Shown here piece after piece: positions 27,313-34,686 of a stretch of DNA of 64,000 nt. How positions within the stretch are numbered: the first letter of the stretch is position 1; every line of letters starts with the position of its first letter. This DNA is from Stenotrophomonas maltophilia (GTDB lineage: Bacteria; Pseudomonadota; Gammaproteobacteria; Xanthomonadales; Xanthomonadaceae), in NCBI GenBank assembly GCA_002364755.1, contig DEZI01000030.1:235420-299419 (forward strand). Reading direction: 5' to 3'. The translations under genes were made by a program, and so were the position numbers. Under the pieces are notes generated by a model, which ran no database searches, had not been told where the DNA came from, and saw only the letters and a program-made list of their open reading frames with translations.

Positions 27313-28260
27313 TTAGCGACAGCTTAGGTCACCACCACTCAAAGGACCAGTTACAGCCACTGAGTCAACAACTCTTTTACCGCGCCTTATCGCCGTCAGA
27401 TCGACATCAATCCTATGCGCACCCTCCTTTCCGTTCTTACCCTGCAAAGCAGAAAGTCGCTCTCTGAGAACAACTCCTGATACCCCAACATCCCTCGACT
27501 CAACCGCCTGTTCCAGCAGCGTGGCATAGATGGAATTTGCAGCAGGCAAATTGGGTGAAACCACGGAGCCAAGAAAGCTGCCGCCTCGACGATTCGCATA
27601 AGCGTCAGCAAGCGCGAGCGCGACCTCCATATTACCCTGCCCAGTCCATTCAAGCGCCAAACGCTCTACATCACGCGCATAGGCATCCGAGACTTGGGCT
27701 AGTTCATGCGATTCCATCGGACCAAGCATTAACTGCCCAGACACATACACGAGCTGAGCCCGACGACTACCTAGCCGAGCTGCACGTTCATAGTTATCGT
27801 AGATTTCCCTAGGCGAAGCTATTCCGACCATCCGGCACGCTTCACGACGCTCGTCCAATTTTTGCAGAAGATCGTCAACGTGCCGAGCCCTTTCATTCCT
27901 CTTGGAGGAAGACGAAGAACCAGAGAAACGCTGAATCGACGCCGCGCTTTCCTGCAAACGGGAGCACTGGAAATTTAGCAATGCCCACTCGCAGGCCGCC
28001 ACCGACTCCCCCAAAGCAGCGCGATGACGCAGCCCTTCCGGATCACCAAGGGCACCGGGACTTTGCAGTGGAGTAGCTCCCGACCTGACGACTTCCGAGT
28101 GCGCCCGCCCAGCATCGGCCACTTGCCCAGCATCACGATCATCCCGCCTCTCGGGCCAGCGAAGAAAGAATATCGTCGATATCAACAGAATCACAAGACC
28201 AGCAAGGATCGCTAGGCCACGCCGATAAGATGCTGGCAACGTATTAACGCGACGATCCAT
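27313..28260 (-). CDS. Putative signal-anchored protein of the Fic islet
   Basis: A 315-residue protein with a single N-terminal membrane helix at about 15-34 (GLAILAGLVILLISTIFFL) after a basic start, suggesting a bitopic inner-membrane protein with a large periplasmic part. The rest is helical; the segment YDNYERAARLGSRRAQLVYVSGQLM recalls Sel1/TPR-like helices but is not a clear repeat. A serine run (GSSSSSK) may be a linker. The ATG at 28260 shares one base with the fic stop (TGATG), so translation is coupled. 29 of 60 bases are G or C in 27301-27360, against 41 of 60 in ppnN. Function unknown. Confidence 0.75.
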   Translation of the reverse strand: MDRRVNTLPASYRRGLAILAGLVILLISTIFFLRWPERRDDRDAGQVADAGRAHSEVVRSGATPLQSPGALGDPEGLRHRAALGESVAACEWALLNFQCSRLQESAASIQRFSGSSSSSKRNERARHVDDLLQKLDERREACRMVGIASPREIYDNYERAARLGSRRAQLVYVSGQLMLGPMESHELAQVSDAYARDVERLALEWTGQGNMEVALALADAYANRRGGSFLGSVVSPNLPAANSIYATLLEQAVESRDVGVSGVVLRERLSALQGKNGKEGAHRIDVDLTAIRRGKRVVDSVAVTGPLSGGDLSCR

Positions 28261-29009
28261 CAATCCTCCGCTATCGCACGCAAAATAAAGACACGCAGCG
28301 GCTGCGCGTCAGAAAGCCGACTTCGATGCATTGCATAGATGAATTCATTCTTTTCAACCTGCATGGCATCAAGCAAGCGATGGACGGCATCGTGGCACGG
28401 GGATTCTGCCCCCCACCTCCACCCCACAAATCTCAGGAGGAGCATCCGAAATGTTCGCCCGTTACCATCCGCGAACGGATGCACATGGAGAAAGAACCAA
28501 ACAAAAAGGGCAACGGAGGCCAGAAAGTCGTGCGCCCCCGTTTGCAACTCGCTCAACAACCATGCGACTTCGGACTTAACGTCATATCGAGGGGCTACAA
28601 ATCCATGCGCATTGATCGAATTCACCCCAACCATTACCTCGGCTGATCGAAAAACAGCCTTTGGCAATCGAACACCAGATCGCTTCATGATCCACTGATT
28701 AGCCTGCAGCACACTTTTCACGTCATCCCGATGAGACGCAAGCCTAGGAACAAATTGCGCTAAGATTTCATCACGATTGATAGGCTGAAGCCTGTAGCCC
28801 AGCGGCGAAGTTACATCGAAAATTTTGTCAGGGAACAGGCGCCCGACAATTGAAATGCGCTCCTCCTCAGACAAACCCCGACCAAATACCGGCGGCACTG
28901 GCACACCGACAGCAAGAGTGTCGGCAATTTCAAGCGCCGACTCTCTCGTGGGCTGAAAGAGCGGTGGCATCAGTTGGTGAGGGACGCCGTACAAGCCTTC
29001 GCAGCGCAT
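28260..29009 (-). CDS. Fic-domain protein (putative AMP transferase)
   Basis: A protein of about 249 residues with the complete Fic motif HPFADGNGRTFRMLL in the C-terminal third. His, the acidic residue, GNGR and the second Arg are all present, so nucleotidyl (usually AMP) transfer to a target protein is possible. I could not find the inhibitory (S/T)xxxE(G/N) helix in the visible N-terminal part, so control may come from a separate protein. The ATG at 29009 is chosen for AGG just upstream; the frame is open from a TTG at 29108 (282 residues). A short ORF with GGAG before it starts at 29044 in another frame and overlaps this start. It is the first gene of the low-G+C operon. Confidence 0.85.
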   Translation of the reverse strand: MRCEGLYGVPHQLMPPLFQPTRESALEIADTLAVGVPVPPVFGRGLSEEERISIVGRLFPDKIFDVTSPLGYRLQPINRDEILAQFVPRLASHRDDVKSVLQANQWIMKRSGVRLPKAVFRSAEVMVGVNSINAHGFVAPRYDVKSEVAWLLSELQTGAHDFLASVALFVWFFLHVHPFADGNGRTFRMLLLRFVGWRWGAESPCHDAVHRLLDAMQVEKNEFIYAMHRSRLSDAQPLRVFILRAIAED

Positions 29010-29132
29010 AGACCTAATCCGTGGCCGATGTAATCTACCGTCATCATAACTCCGATGATTGCCGCCATCGCGCTCTCGCTTTGTGACAGGCGACAAGAAT
29101 TCCAACAAAAAGTTGCTGAGAACCTTAGTGCA

Positions 29133-29168
29133 GAACGGAAAACGGCCGGGTTTCCCCGGCCGTTTTCG
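29133..29168 (-). terminator. Right copy of the islet-flanking repeat; TonB-receptor terminator
   Basis: AAACGGCCGGG/CCCGGCCGTTT hairpin located 24 bases after the stop of the TonB-dependent receptor, with TTTT on its minus-strand exit. Its 36 bases are nearly identical to 26632-26666. Confidence 0.8.
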
Positions 29169-29191
29169 TGTGCAGCAACTACGTCAGTTCA

Positions 29192-32100
29192 TCAGAACTG
29201 GTAGCGGAAGCCCAGCTGCAGCGACCACTGCGAGACACCGACGTCGAAACCGTCTGCGTCTGCGTTGGCCACGGTCGGGGTGTCCGCGCCGCGGTAGTTG
29301 TACACGTACTTGCCCTGGTACATGCCCTGCAGGGTAGCCACACGGCTGTCGGCGAAGAAGCCGTAGTCGTAGATGTTGCCCCACTTCTTGTTCAGCATGT
29401 TGCCGACGTTCTGCACGTCCAGCCAGATCTCGGACTTGTGGCCCTTCATGAAGCCCGGCAGCTGCTGGCTGATACGCAGGTCGAAGGTGTTGATCCAGCC
29501 GGTACGGAACTGGTTGGCGCCCGGCGTGGTGCCGGCGTACTTGGCCAGGTCCGGGTTGGCGGCCAGCCAATCGAAGAAGTTCTTCTCCATGGCCGCATCA
29601 GCGGTGAACTGGCCATTGGCTGCCAGCGTACCGAACAGCACGTCGCCCGGACCCTTCGGCACGTAGAACAGGTCATTGGCGCTGCGGCCGTCGCCATTGG
29701 CGTCGTTGACGAAGACGTAGCTGTACGGACGACCGCTACGGCCTTCGTACACCAGACCGATCTTGGTTTCGTAATCACCGAAGAACTTGTGCTTCCAGTT
29801 CAGCGCACCCGAAAGGCGGTCGCGGATCTGGTAGCGCGAGGTATTCTCGGTTTCGGTGTTGGCATCGAAGGCGTACTGGTAATTCCAGCCCGAACTGGCA
29901 GTGGAGCTGGTCAGCGAACCGACTTCGGTGGCATCGGTGTAGGTGTAGCCAATGTTCCAGGACCAGTCACTGGTATCCGACCACGGCTTGCTCAACGAGG
30001 CGGTGAACTGCGAGGTGCGGCCCTTGTCGGTGTTCGTGATCAGGTAAACGTTGTTGTAATTGGCACGGTTGCGGCCGAAACGGGCGTCACCCCCGGTCCA
30101 GGCGCCGTTCTTGCTGGCGCTGTAGAACATGTCACGGCCGTCCGGACCCTGGTACTGCACCGGACCCAGGTTCAGGTTCTGGTAGAACAGGCCATCCTTG
30201 ACCTTGGTGACCAGCAGTTCGGCCGAAGCCACGATGCCGTGCCACGGGGTTTCGTGGTCGAAGGCCAGGTTGGCCTTGTAGGTCGACGGCATGCGGAAGT
30301 CATTGCCGACGAAATTGACGTTCTGTACGGCCGAACCCGCGCCTGCCGGAACCGGCTGGCTGTCCTTGTCCGGGCTGAAGGCCAGCGTTGGATCGTAAGC
30401 GGTGCGGTTGTAGACGCTGGTGTTGAAACCGGTCGCAGAGTAACTGTTGCTCAGCCACACCTGCGGGGAATCACCCTGGAACAGGCCCACGCCACCACGC
30501 AGCTGAGTCGGACGCTCGGTGTCGAAGGTGTAGTTGAAACCGAAGCGCGGCTGCACCAGGAACTTGTTGTTCAGGACCTTGCTGTTGTTGTAGCCGAAGA
30601 AGGTCGAGGCCGGTGCATTGTAGGTCGGCGACGGGCTGGTATCCGGACGGTCAGCACGCAGACCCAGGGTCAAGGTCAGGTTGCTGTTGACGTACCAGGT
30701 GTCCTGCACGAACAGGGCCAGGTTGCTGTACTTGTAGTCAGCGGCGATCGAGCCGGCGCTGCGCTCCGGGGCATAGTCGTAAGTGCTCCAGATACCGTTG
30801 GCGAAGTTGTTCAGGCCATAGAAGGTATAGGTGCCCCACGAGTTGGCGCCGTAGTAGTTGTAGATGTCGTTGGTATCGTAGGAGGCACCGAACTTGACGT
30901 CGTGGTCACCCAGGGTCAGGGTGCCGGCGGCGTAGTAGTTCCACGCCTTGGTCTCGAGGATGTTGTCCTGCGAGTTGACTTCCGTACCCAAGTACAGCGA
31001 ATCACCCGACGGCGCAGCCTGGGTGCCGCCGAAGTAGATGCGGATGCTGGGCGCGTTGGTGTTGACGGCACGGATGGCCGAGTACTCGCGGTACGAAGCC
31101 TTCAGTTCGGTCGAGAAGTTGTCGGTCCAGTCACTGAAGATCTGGGCAACGTAGCTCTCGTTGGTCTTGTTGTGCTGGTACCAGTACGAGTTGAGCGAAG
31201 CCGAGCTGGTGGTCATGCCGTTGATGCGCAGCTTGCTCTGGTCGATCTTGCTGTAGCGCACGCTGGCACGATGGTTGTCGCTGATGTTCCAGTCCAGCTT
31301 CAGCGCGTACTCTTCCATCTCGGTGTCGCCGTTGCTTTCAAGGCCACCGGCGTCGATGCCGTAGCTCTGGGCAATTTCCTGCGCACGGGTCACGTCAGCC
31401 AGCGTGAACTGGCCGTTGGCCTTGCCCAGCGGCGTGGTCGACAGATCAGCACCCGGTGCGGCCTGTTCGAACTTTTCGTAGTTGGCAAAGAAGAACAGCT
31501 TGTCCTTGAGGATCGGGCCACCCAAGGTCATGCCGTAGGTCTTTTCCTTGGTGAAACCGTTGAAGGGCTGGCCTTCCGGGTTGTCGCCGAACCAGTCGCC
31601 GTCACGGTAGGTGCCGTAGACCGAACCGTGGAACTCATTGGTACCGGACTTGGTCACCGCGTTGACGGTGGCGCCGGCGGCGGCAGCGATGCTGACGTCG
31701 TAATTTGACAGGTTGATGTCCAGCGCTTCGATGGCTTCCATCGCGACCGGCTGGCGGCGGGTCGGCATGTTGTTGCCTTCCAGGCCGAAGGTGTCGCTGG
31801 CCGAGACGCCGTCGATGTTGATCGAGTTGTAGCGCGGGTTCTGGCCACCGGCCGAGATCGAACCCGAGGCGCGGTCGATGAAGGTCACGCGCGGATCAAG
31901 GCGCATCAGATCCTGGATGTTGCCGCCGATGGACGGCGCGACTTCGATCTGCTGCTGGCTCAGGTTGGTGCCCGAGCCCATCTTCGTGGCGCTGAACACT
32001 TCCGAGCCACCGCCGACGGCGGTGACCTGCACGGTGTCCAGGTTGGTGGCAGCAGCCAGGTCACCGGCCAGGGTGGCGTTGATGGTGCCGGTCTGGTTCA

Positions 32101-32404
32101 CGCCCAGGTAGACGCCATCTTCGGTCTTGGTGCCTTCACCCGGCTTGGTGATGGTGATCGAGTACGGACCACCCACGCGCAGGCCGCGGGCGTTGTAGCG
32201 ACCGGCCGCATCGGTGGTGGCACGCGAAACCGTGCCCGACTCGGTGTGGGTGATGGTGACTTCAGCGCCGGCGACGGGCTGGCCCGCGCGGGAGATCACC
32301 TGGCCGCCGACACCGGCAGAGGTGCTCTGGGCGAAGGCGGGGGCGGCGGCAAGTGCAGCCACGAGACCAAGGGTAAGCTTGGACATCCGGAGTGGGTGGG
32401 TCAT
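29192..32404 (-). CDS. TonB-dependent receptor, Oar-like with carboxypeptidase-regulatory N-domain
   Basis: An outer-membrane receptor of about 1070 residues. The signal peptide (LGLVAALAAAPAFA) is followed by a carboxypeptidase regulatory-like domain of about 80 residues (GGQVISRAGQPVAGAEVTITH), a plug domain (IGGNIQDLMRLDPRV ... YNSINIDGVSASD) and a large 22-strand barrel ending in FRYQF. This layout is typical of Oar/CirA-like receptors abundant in xanthomonads; the ligand is unknown (peptides, glycans and proteins are all possible). The ATG at 32404 has GAGG ten bases upstream. No adjacent regulator or transporter indicates a substrate. Confidence 0.93.
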   Translation of the reverse strand: MTHPLRMSKLTLGLVAALAAAPAFAQSTSAGVGGQVISRAGQPVAGAEVTITHTESGTVSRATTDAAGRYNARGLRVGGPYSITITKPGEGTKTEDGVYLGVNQTGTINATLAGDLAAATNLDTVQVTAVGGGSEVFSATKMGSGTNLSQQQIEVAPSIGGNIQDLMRLDPRVTFIDRASGSISAGGQNPRYNSINIDGVSASDTFGLEGNNMPTRRQPVAMEAIEALDINLSNYDVSIAAAAGATVNAVTKSGTNEFHGSVYGTYRDGDWFGDNPEGQPFNGFTKEKTYGMTLGGPILKDKLFFFANYEKFEQAAPGADLSTTPLGKANGQFTLADVTRAQEIAQSYGIDAGGLESNGDTEMEEYALKLDWNISDNHRASVRYSKIDQSKLRINGMTTSSASLNSYWYQHNKTNESYVAQIFSDWTDNFSTELKASYREYSAIRAVNTNAPSIRIYFGGTQAAPSGDSLYLGTEVNSQDNILETKAWNYYAAGTLTLGDHDVKFGASYDTNDIYNYYGANSWGTYTFYGLNNFANGIWSTYDYAPERSAGSIAADYKYSNLALFVQDTWYVNSNLTLTLGLRADRPDTSPSPTYNAPASTFFGYNNSKVLNNKFLVQPRFGFNYTFDTERPTQLRGGVGLFQGDSPQVWLSNSYSATGFNTSVYNRTAYDPTLAFSPDKDSQPVPAGAGSAVQNVNFVGNDFRMPSTYKANLAFDHETPWHGIVASAELLVTKVKDGLFYQNLNLGPVQYQGPDGRDMFYSASKNGAWTGGDARFGRNRANYNNVYLITNTDKGRTSQFTASLSKPWSDTSDWSWNIGYTYTDATEVGSLTSSTASSGWNYQYAFDANTETENTSRYQIRDRLSGALNWKHKFFGDYETKIGLVYEGRSGRPYSYVFVNDANGDGRSANDLFYVPKGPGDVLFGTLAANGQFTADAAMEKNFFDWLAANPDLAKYAGTTPGANQFRTGWINTFDLRISQQLPGFMKGHKSEIWLDVQNVGNMLNKKWGNIYDYGFFADSRVATLQGMYQGKYVYNYRGADTPTVANADADGFDVGVSQWSLQLGFRYQF

Positions 32405-32524
32405 TTTTCGGTAGCCTCGATGCGAGTTGGCGATGGCGGAAAAAAGCGCATCCAACCAGCCTTGCGGGCGGCTGACTGGACATTTATCTGGGGTTCCCTA
32501 CCGTGAACGGCAGCTGCCGCAACG

Positions 32525-32541
32525 GTTAACACTAGATTAAC
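32525..32541. promoter_or_regulatory. Inverted repeat upstream of the TonB receptor
   Basis: GTTAA-(7)-TTAAC inverted repeat about 120 bases upstream of the receptor start, in an A+T-richer patch. On the minus strand a TTGCAG/TAGTGT pair with a 16-base spacer overlaps it, so it could be an operator on a promoter. Weak evidence. Confidence 0.3.
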
Positions 32542-32601
32542 ACGCTACGCCTGCAATGTGACGGTTGTGCGACAAACGGCACGGGATCGCAACCCGATCG
32601 T

Positions 32602-32621
32602 GACGGAACCTTCATTCCGTC
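32602..32621. terminator. Hairpin after the short-chain dehydrogenase gene
   Basis: A perfect GACGGAA/TTCCGTC stem with a six-base loop, just past the stop at 32633 on the minus strand. It lacks a T run, so intrinsic termination is uncertain. Confidence 0.35.
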
Positions 32622-32632
32622 TTATCGCTCAG

Positions 32633-33409
32633 TTAACTGGCGACAGCAGTGTGACTGGCGTCAAGTACCTGCCCCCGCCACGGGGCGCCGGCTGCCGAAA
32701 GCAGCACAATGGCCGCAGCGGCGGCCTTTTCCGGGCCCTGGGCGGCCGGGTCCTGGTCAACTGAATAGGCGCGGGCCCGCAGTGCGGTGCGCAGTGGCCC
32801 CGGATACAGGCCGCTGACCCGGACCGGGGTACGGCCCAATTCATCGTGCAGGCTGGTGATCAGCCCGCGCAGCCCGTGCTGGGCCACGCCATAGCCGCCC
32901 CAGTAGGCCTGCCCCACCCTTTCAGGGGCATCAACAGCGAACACCATCGACGCATCGTCGCGCTGCTTCAGCAGCGGCAGGCAGGCCTGGGCCAGCCAGG
33001 CCGGGGCGGTCAGGGTGACGTGCACGGCGCGGGCGAAACTGGCCGGGTCGGCCAGCTCGAAAGGGGTCAGGCCGGGAAAATGCGCGGCGCAGACCAGCAG
33101 GCCGTCGAGCCGCCCCAGCCCACGTTGCAGGGCCTGGGCCAGTTCGGCATAGTCGTCGGGGCCGGCACCTTCCAGATCCAGCGGATACAGCAGGGGCTCT
33201 GGGCCCACGGCCTGCACCTGGGCATAGACCCGGTCCAGCCGCCGCGGCTTGCGGCCCATCAGCACCACGGTGGCCCCGGCTTCGGCGGCGGCGACGGCCG
33301 CGGCACTGCCCAGCCCGCCACCGGCACCGGCGATAAGGACCACGCGGTCCTGCAGGGGACGGCCATCGAGCGCCGCAGCGGTCGCCGACGTCGATGGCCA
33401 GGCACTCAT
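32633..33409 (-). CDS. YciK-like short-chain dehydrogenase relative, active site degenerate
   Basis: A 258-residue Rossmann-fold protein. The cofactor-binding GAGGGLG at 28-34 is intact. Tyr173 is at the catalytic position but the partner Lys is replaced by Gln177 (YGVAQ in place of YxxxK). The usual catalytic Ser region reads FAVDAPER without Ser, the NNAG-type motif reads VCAA, and the helix Asn is replaced (VHVTLTAP). It therefore probably binds nucleotide without classical dehydrogenase activity. The start overlaps the stop of the glutaredoxin gene by ATGA, so the two are coupled. Confidence 0.85.
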   Translation of the reverse strand: MSAWPSTSATAAALDGRPLQDRVVLIAGAGGGLGSAAAVAAAEAGATVVLMGRKPRRLDRVYAQVQAVGPEPLLYPLDLEGAGPDDYAELAQALQRGLGRLDGLLVCAAHFPGLTPFELADPASFARAVHVTLTAPAWLAQACLPLLKQRDDASMVFAVDAPERVGQAYWGGYGVAQHGLRGLITSLHDELGRTPVRVSGLYPGPLRTALRARAYSVDQDPAAQGPEKAAAAAIVLLSAAGAPWRGQVLDASHTAVAS

Positions 33410-33717
33410 CCCTGGCTGGCCTCTTCGACGATGCGCTTGAGTTCGCCGGCCTCGAACAGCTCCATGACGATGTCACAGCCGCCGATCAACTCCCCGTTGA
33501 TGAACAGCTGCGGGAACGTCGGCAGGTTGGAGAAGCGCGGCAGGTTGGCGCGGATCTCCGGTTCCTCCAGCACGTTGACCGTGCGCAGGGCGACGGCACC
33601 GGCGGCCATCAACGCCTGCACGGCGCGGCTGGAAAAGCCGCACATCGGGTATTGCGGAGTGCCCTTCATGAACAGCACGAGCGGGTAACGATCCACCTCG
33701 GCCTGGATTTGCTGCAT
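33406..33717 (-). CDS. grxD: Monothiol glutaredoxin (Grx4-type)
   Basis: A 103-residue CGFS glutaredoxin that carries and delivers [2Fe-2S] clusters, normally with BolA-type partners. The active site is MCGFSSRAVQ, followed by the conserved WPTFPQLF-like segment (NLPTFPQLFINGELIGGCDI) that binds glutathione. The ATG at 33717 with GAGG ten bases before it is preferred over an in-frame GTG at 33726. Upstream the divergent gene is sodB, a common pairing of iron and oxidative-stress functions. Confidence 0.95.
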   Translation of the reverse strand: MQQIQAEVDRYPLVLFMKGTPQYPMCGFSSRAVQALMAAGAVALRTVNVLEEPEIRANLPRFSNLPTFPQLFINGELIGGCDIVMELFEAGELKRIVEEASQG

Positions 33718-33845
33718 TACCGCCACACCTCACTCCTTGCTTCGCCGGACAAACCGACCGCAGTGGTCGGCTAGACTGCCCACGGTAGCCGCCATTGTAA
33801 TCCGATGGAACCGGCTGCCGCCGTCCCCTGGCCACGAACCTGTCC

Positions 33846-34424
33846 ATGCCCGTCGAATTGCCTGCCCTGCCCTACCTTTCCGGCTCACTGCAGCCGCACC
33901 TGTCCGCGCAGAGCGTGGAACTGCACCACGGCCGCCATCATCGCGCCTACGTGGATGCGGTCAATGCCGCCATCGTCGGTACCGAATGGGAAGAAGCGCC
34001 GCTGGAGGAGATCGTCCGCCAGGCCCAAGGCACGCTGTTCGATGCCGCAGCCCAGGCCTGGAACCACGGTTTCTACTGGCAGTGCCTGCGCCCGCGGGGC
34101 GGCGGCGAGCCGCAGGGCCGGCTGGGTGAGCTCATCAAGCGCCAGTTCGGCGATGGGCAGCGCCTGCGCGAGGAATTCAACCGCGCCGCGCTGGGGCTGT
34201 TCGGCTCGGGCTGGGTCTGGCTGGTGCAGCACCCCGGTGGCCAGCTCGGCATCCAGGCGACCCGCAACGCGGGCACGCCGCTGACTGGCGAGAGCACCCC
34301 GCTGCTGTGCTGCGATGTGTGGGAACACGCGTATTACACCGACTACCAGAATGAGCGTGCGCGCTATCTGGAAGGATTCTGGCAGCTGGTCAACTGGGAA
34401 TTCGCCGAGAGCCAGCTGCGCTGA
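33846..34424 (+). CDS. sodB: Superoxide dismutase, Fe type
   Basis: A 192-residue cytoplasmic enzyme that converts superoxide to hydrogen peroxide and oxygen. The metal ligands align with E. coli SodB: His27 (HHGRHH), His74 (NHGFYW), Asp157 and His161 (DVWEHAYY). Gln70 in AAQAWNH supports the iron rather than the manganese form. Compared with E. coli there are changes in the second shell (NHG in place of NHT). It is transcribed alone and is followed immediately by a palindrome array. Confidence 0.95.
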   Translation: MPVELPALPYLSGSLQPHLSAQSVELHHGRHHRAYVDAVNAAIVGTEWEEAPLEEIVRQAQGTLFDAAAQAWNHGFYWQCLRPRGGGEPQGRLGELIKRQFGDGQRLREEFNRAALGLFGSGWVWLVQHPGGQLGIQATRNAGTPLTGESTPLLCCDVWEHAYYTDYQNERARYLEGFWQLVNWEFAESQLR

Positions 34425-34434
34425 GGCGCCTGCC

Positions 34435-34686
34435 GGCATCGCGATCCGCCGGGCATGGCCAGGTGCTACCGGGGTTGCGTGCCGCCGGGCACGGCCCGGC
34501 GCTGCCGGCATCGCGATCCGCCGGGCATGGCCCGGCGCTACCGGGGTTGCGATCCGCCGGGCACGGCCCGGCGCTACCGGCATCGCGATCCGCCGGGCAT
34601 GGCCCGGCGCTACCGGGGTTGCGATCCGCCGGGCATGGCCCGGTGCTACTGGGGTTGCGTGCCGCCGGGCATGGCCCGGCGGCACG
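34435..34686. repeat. Tandem array of seven 36-base palindrome-containing units
   Basis: Seven contiguous units of 36 bases, each containing the palindrome GCCGGGCATGGCCCGGC or a close variant followed by GCTACC (complement GGTAGC). Two unit types alternate, one beginning GGCATCGCGATCC and the other GGGGTTGCG. The array fills the space between the sodB stop and the purK stop. It is a multimerised GTAG-type repetitive palindrome, not a CRISPR, because there are no unique spacers. Confidence 0.92.

Noticed and set aside
29168..31708. An 846-codon plus-strand open frame
   Set aside because: Complement of the TonB-dependent receptor; Val/Gly-rich composition is a shadow effect.
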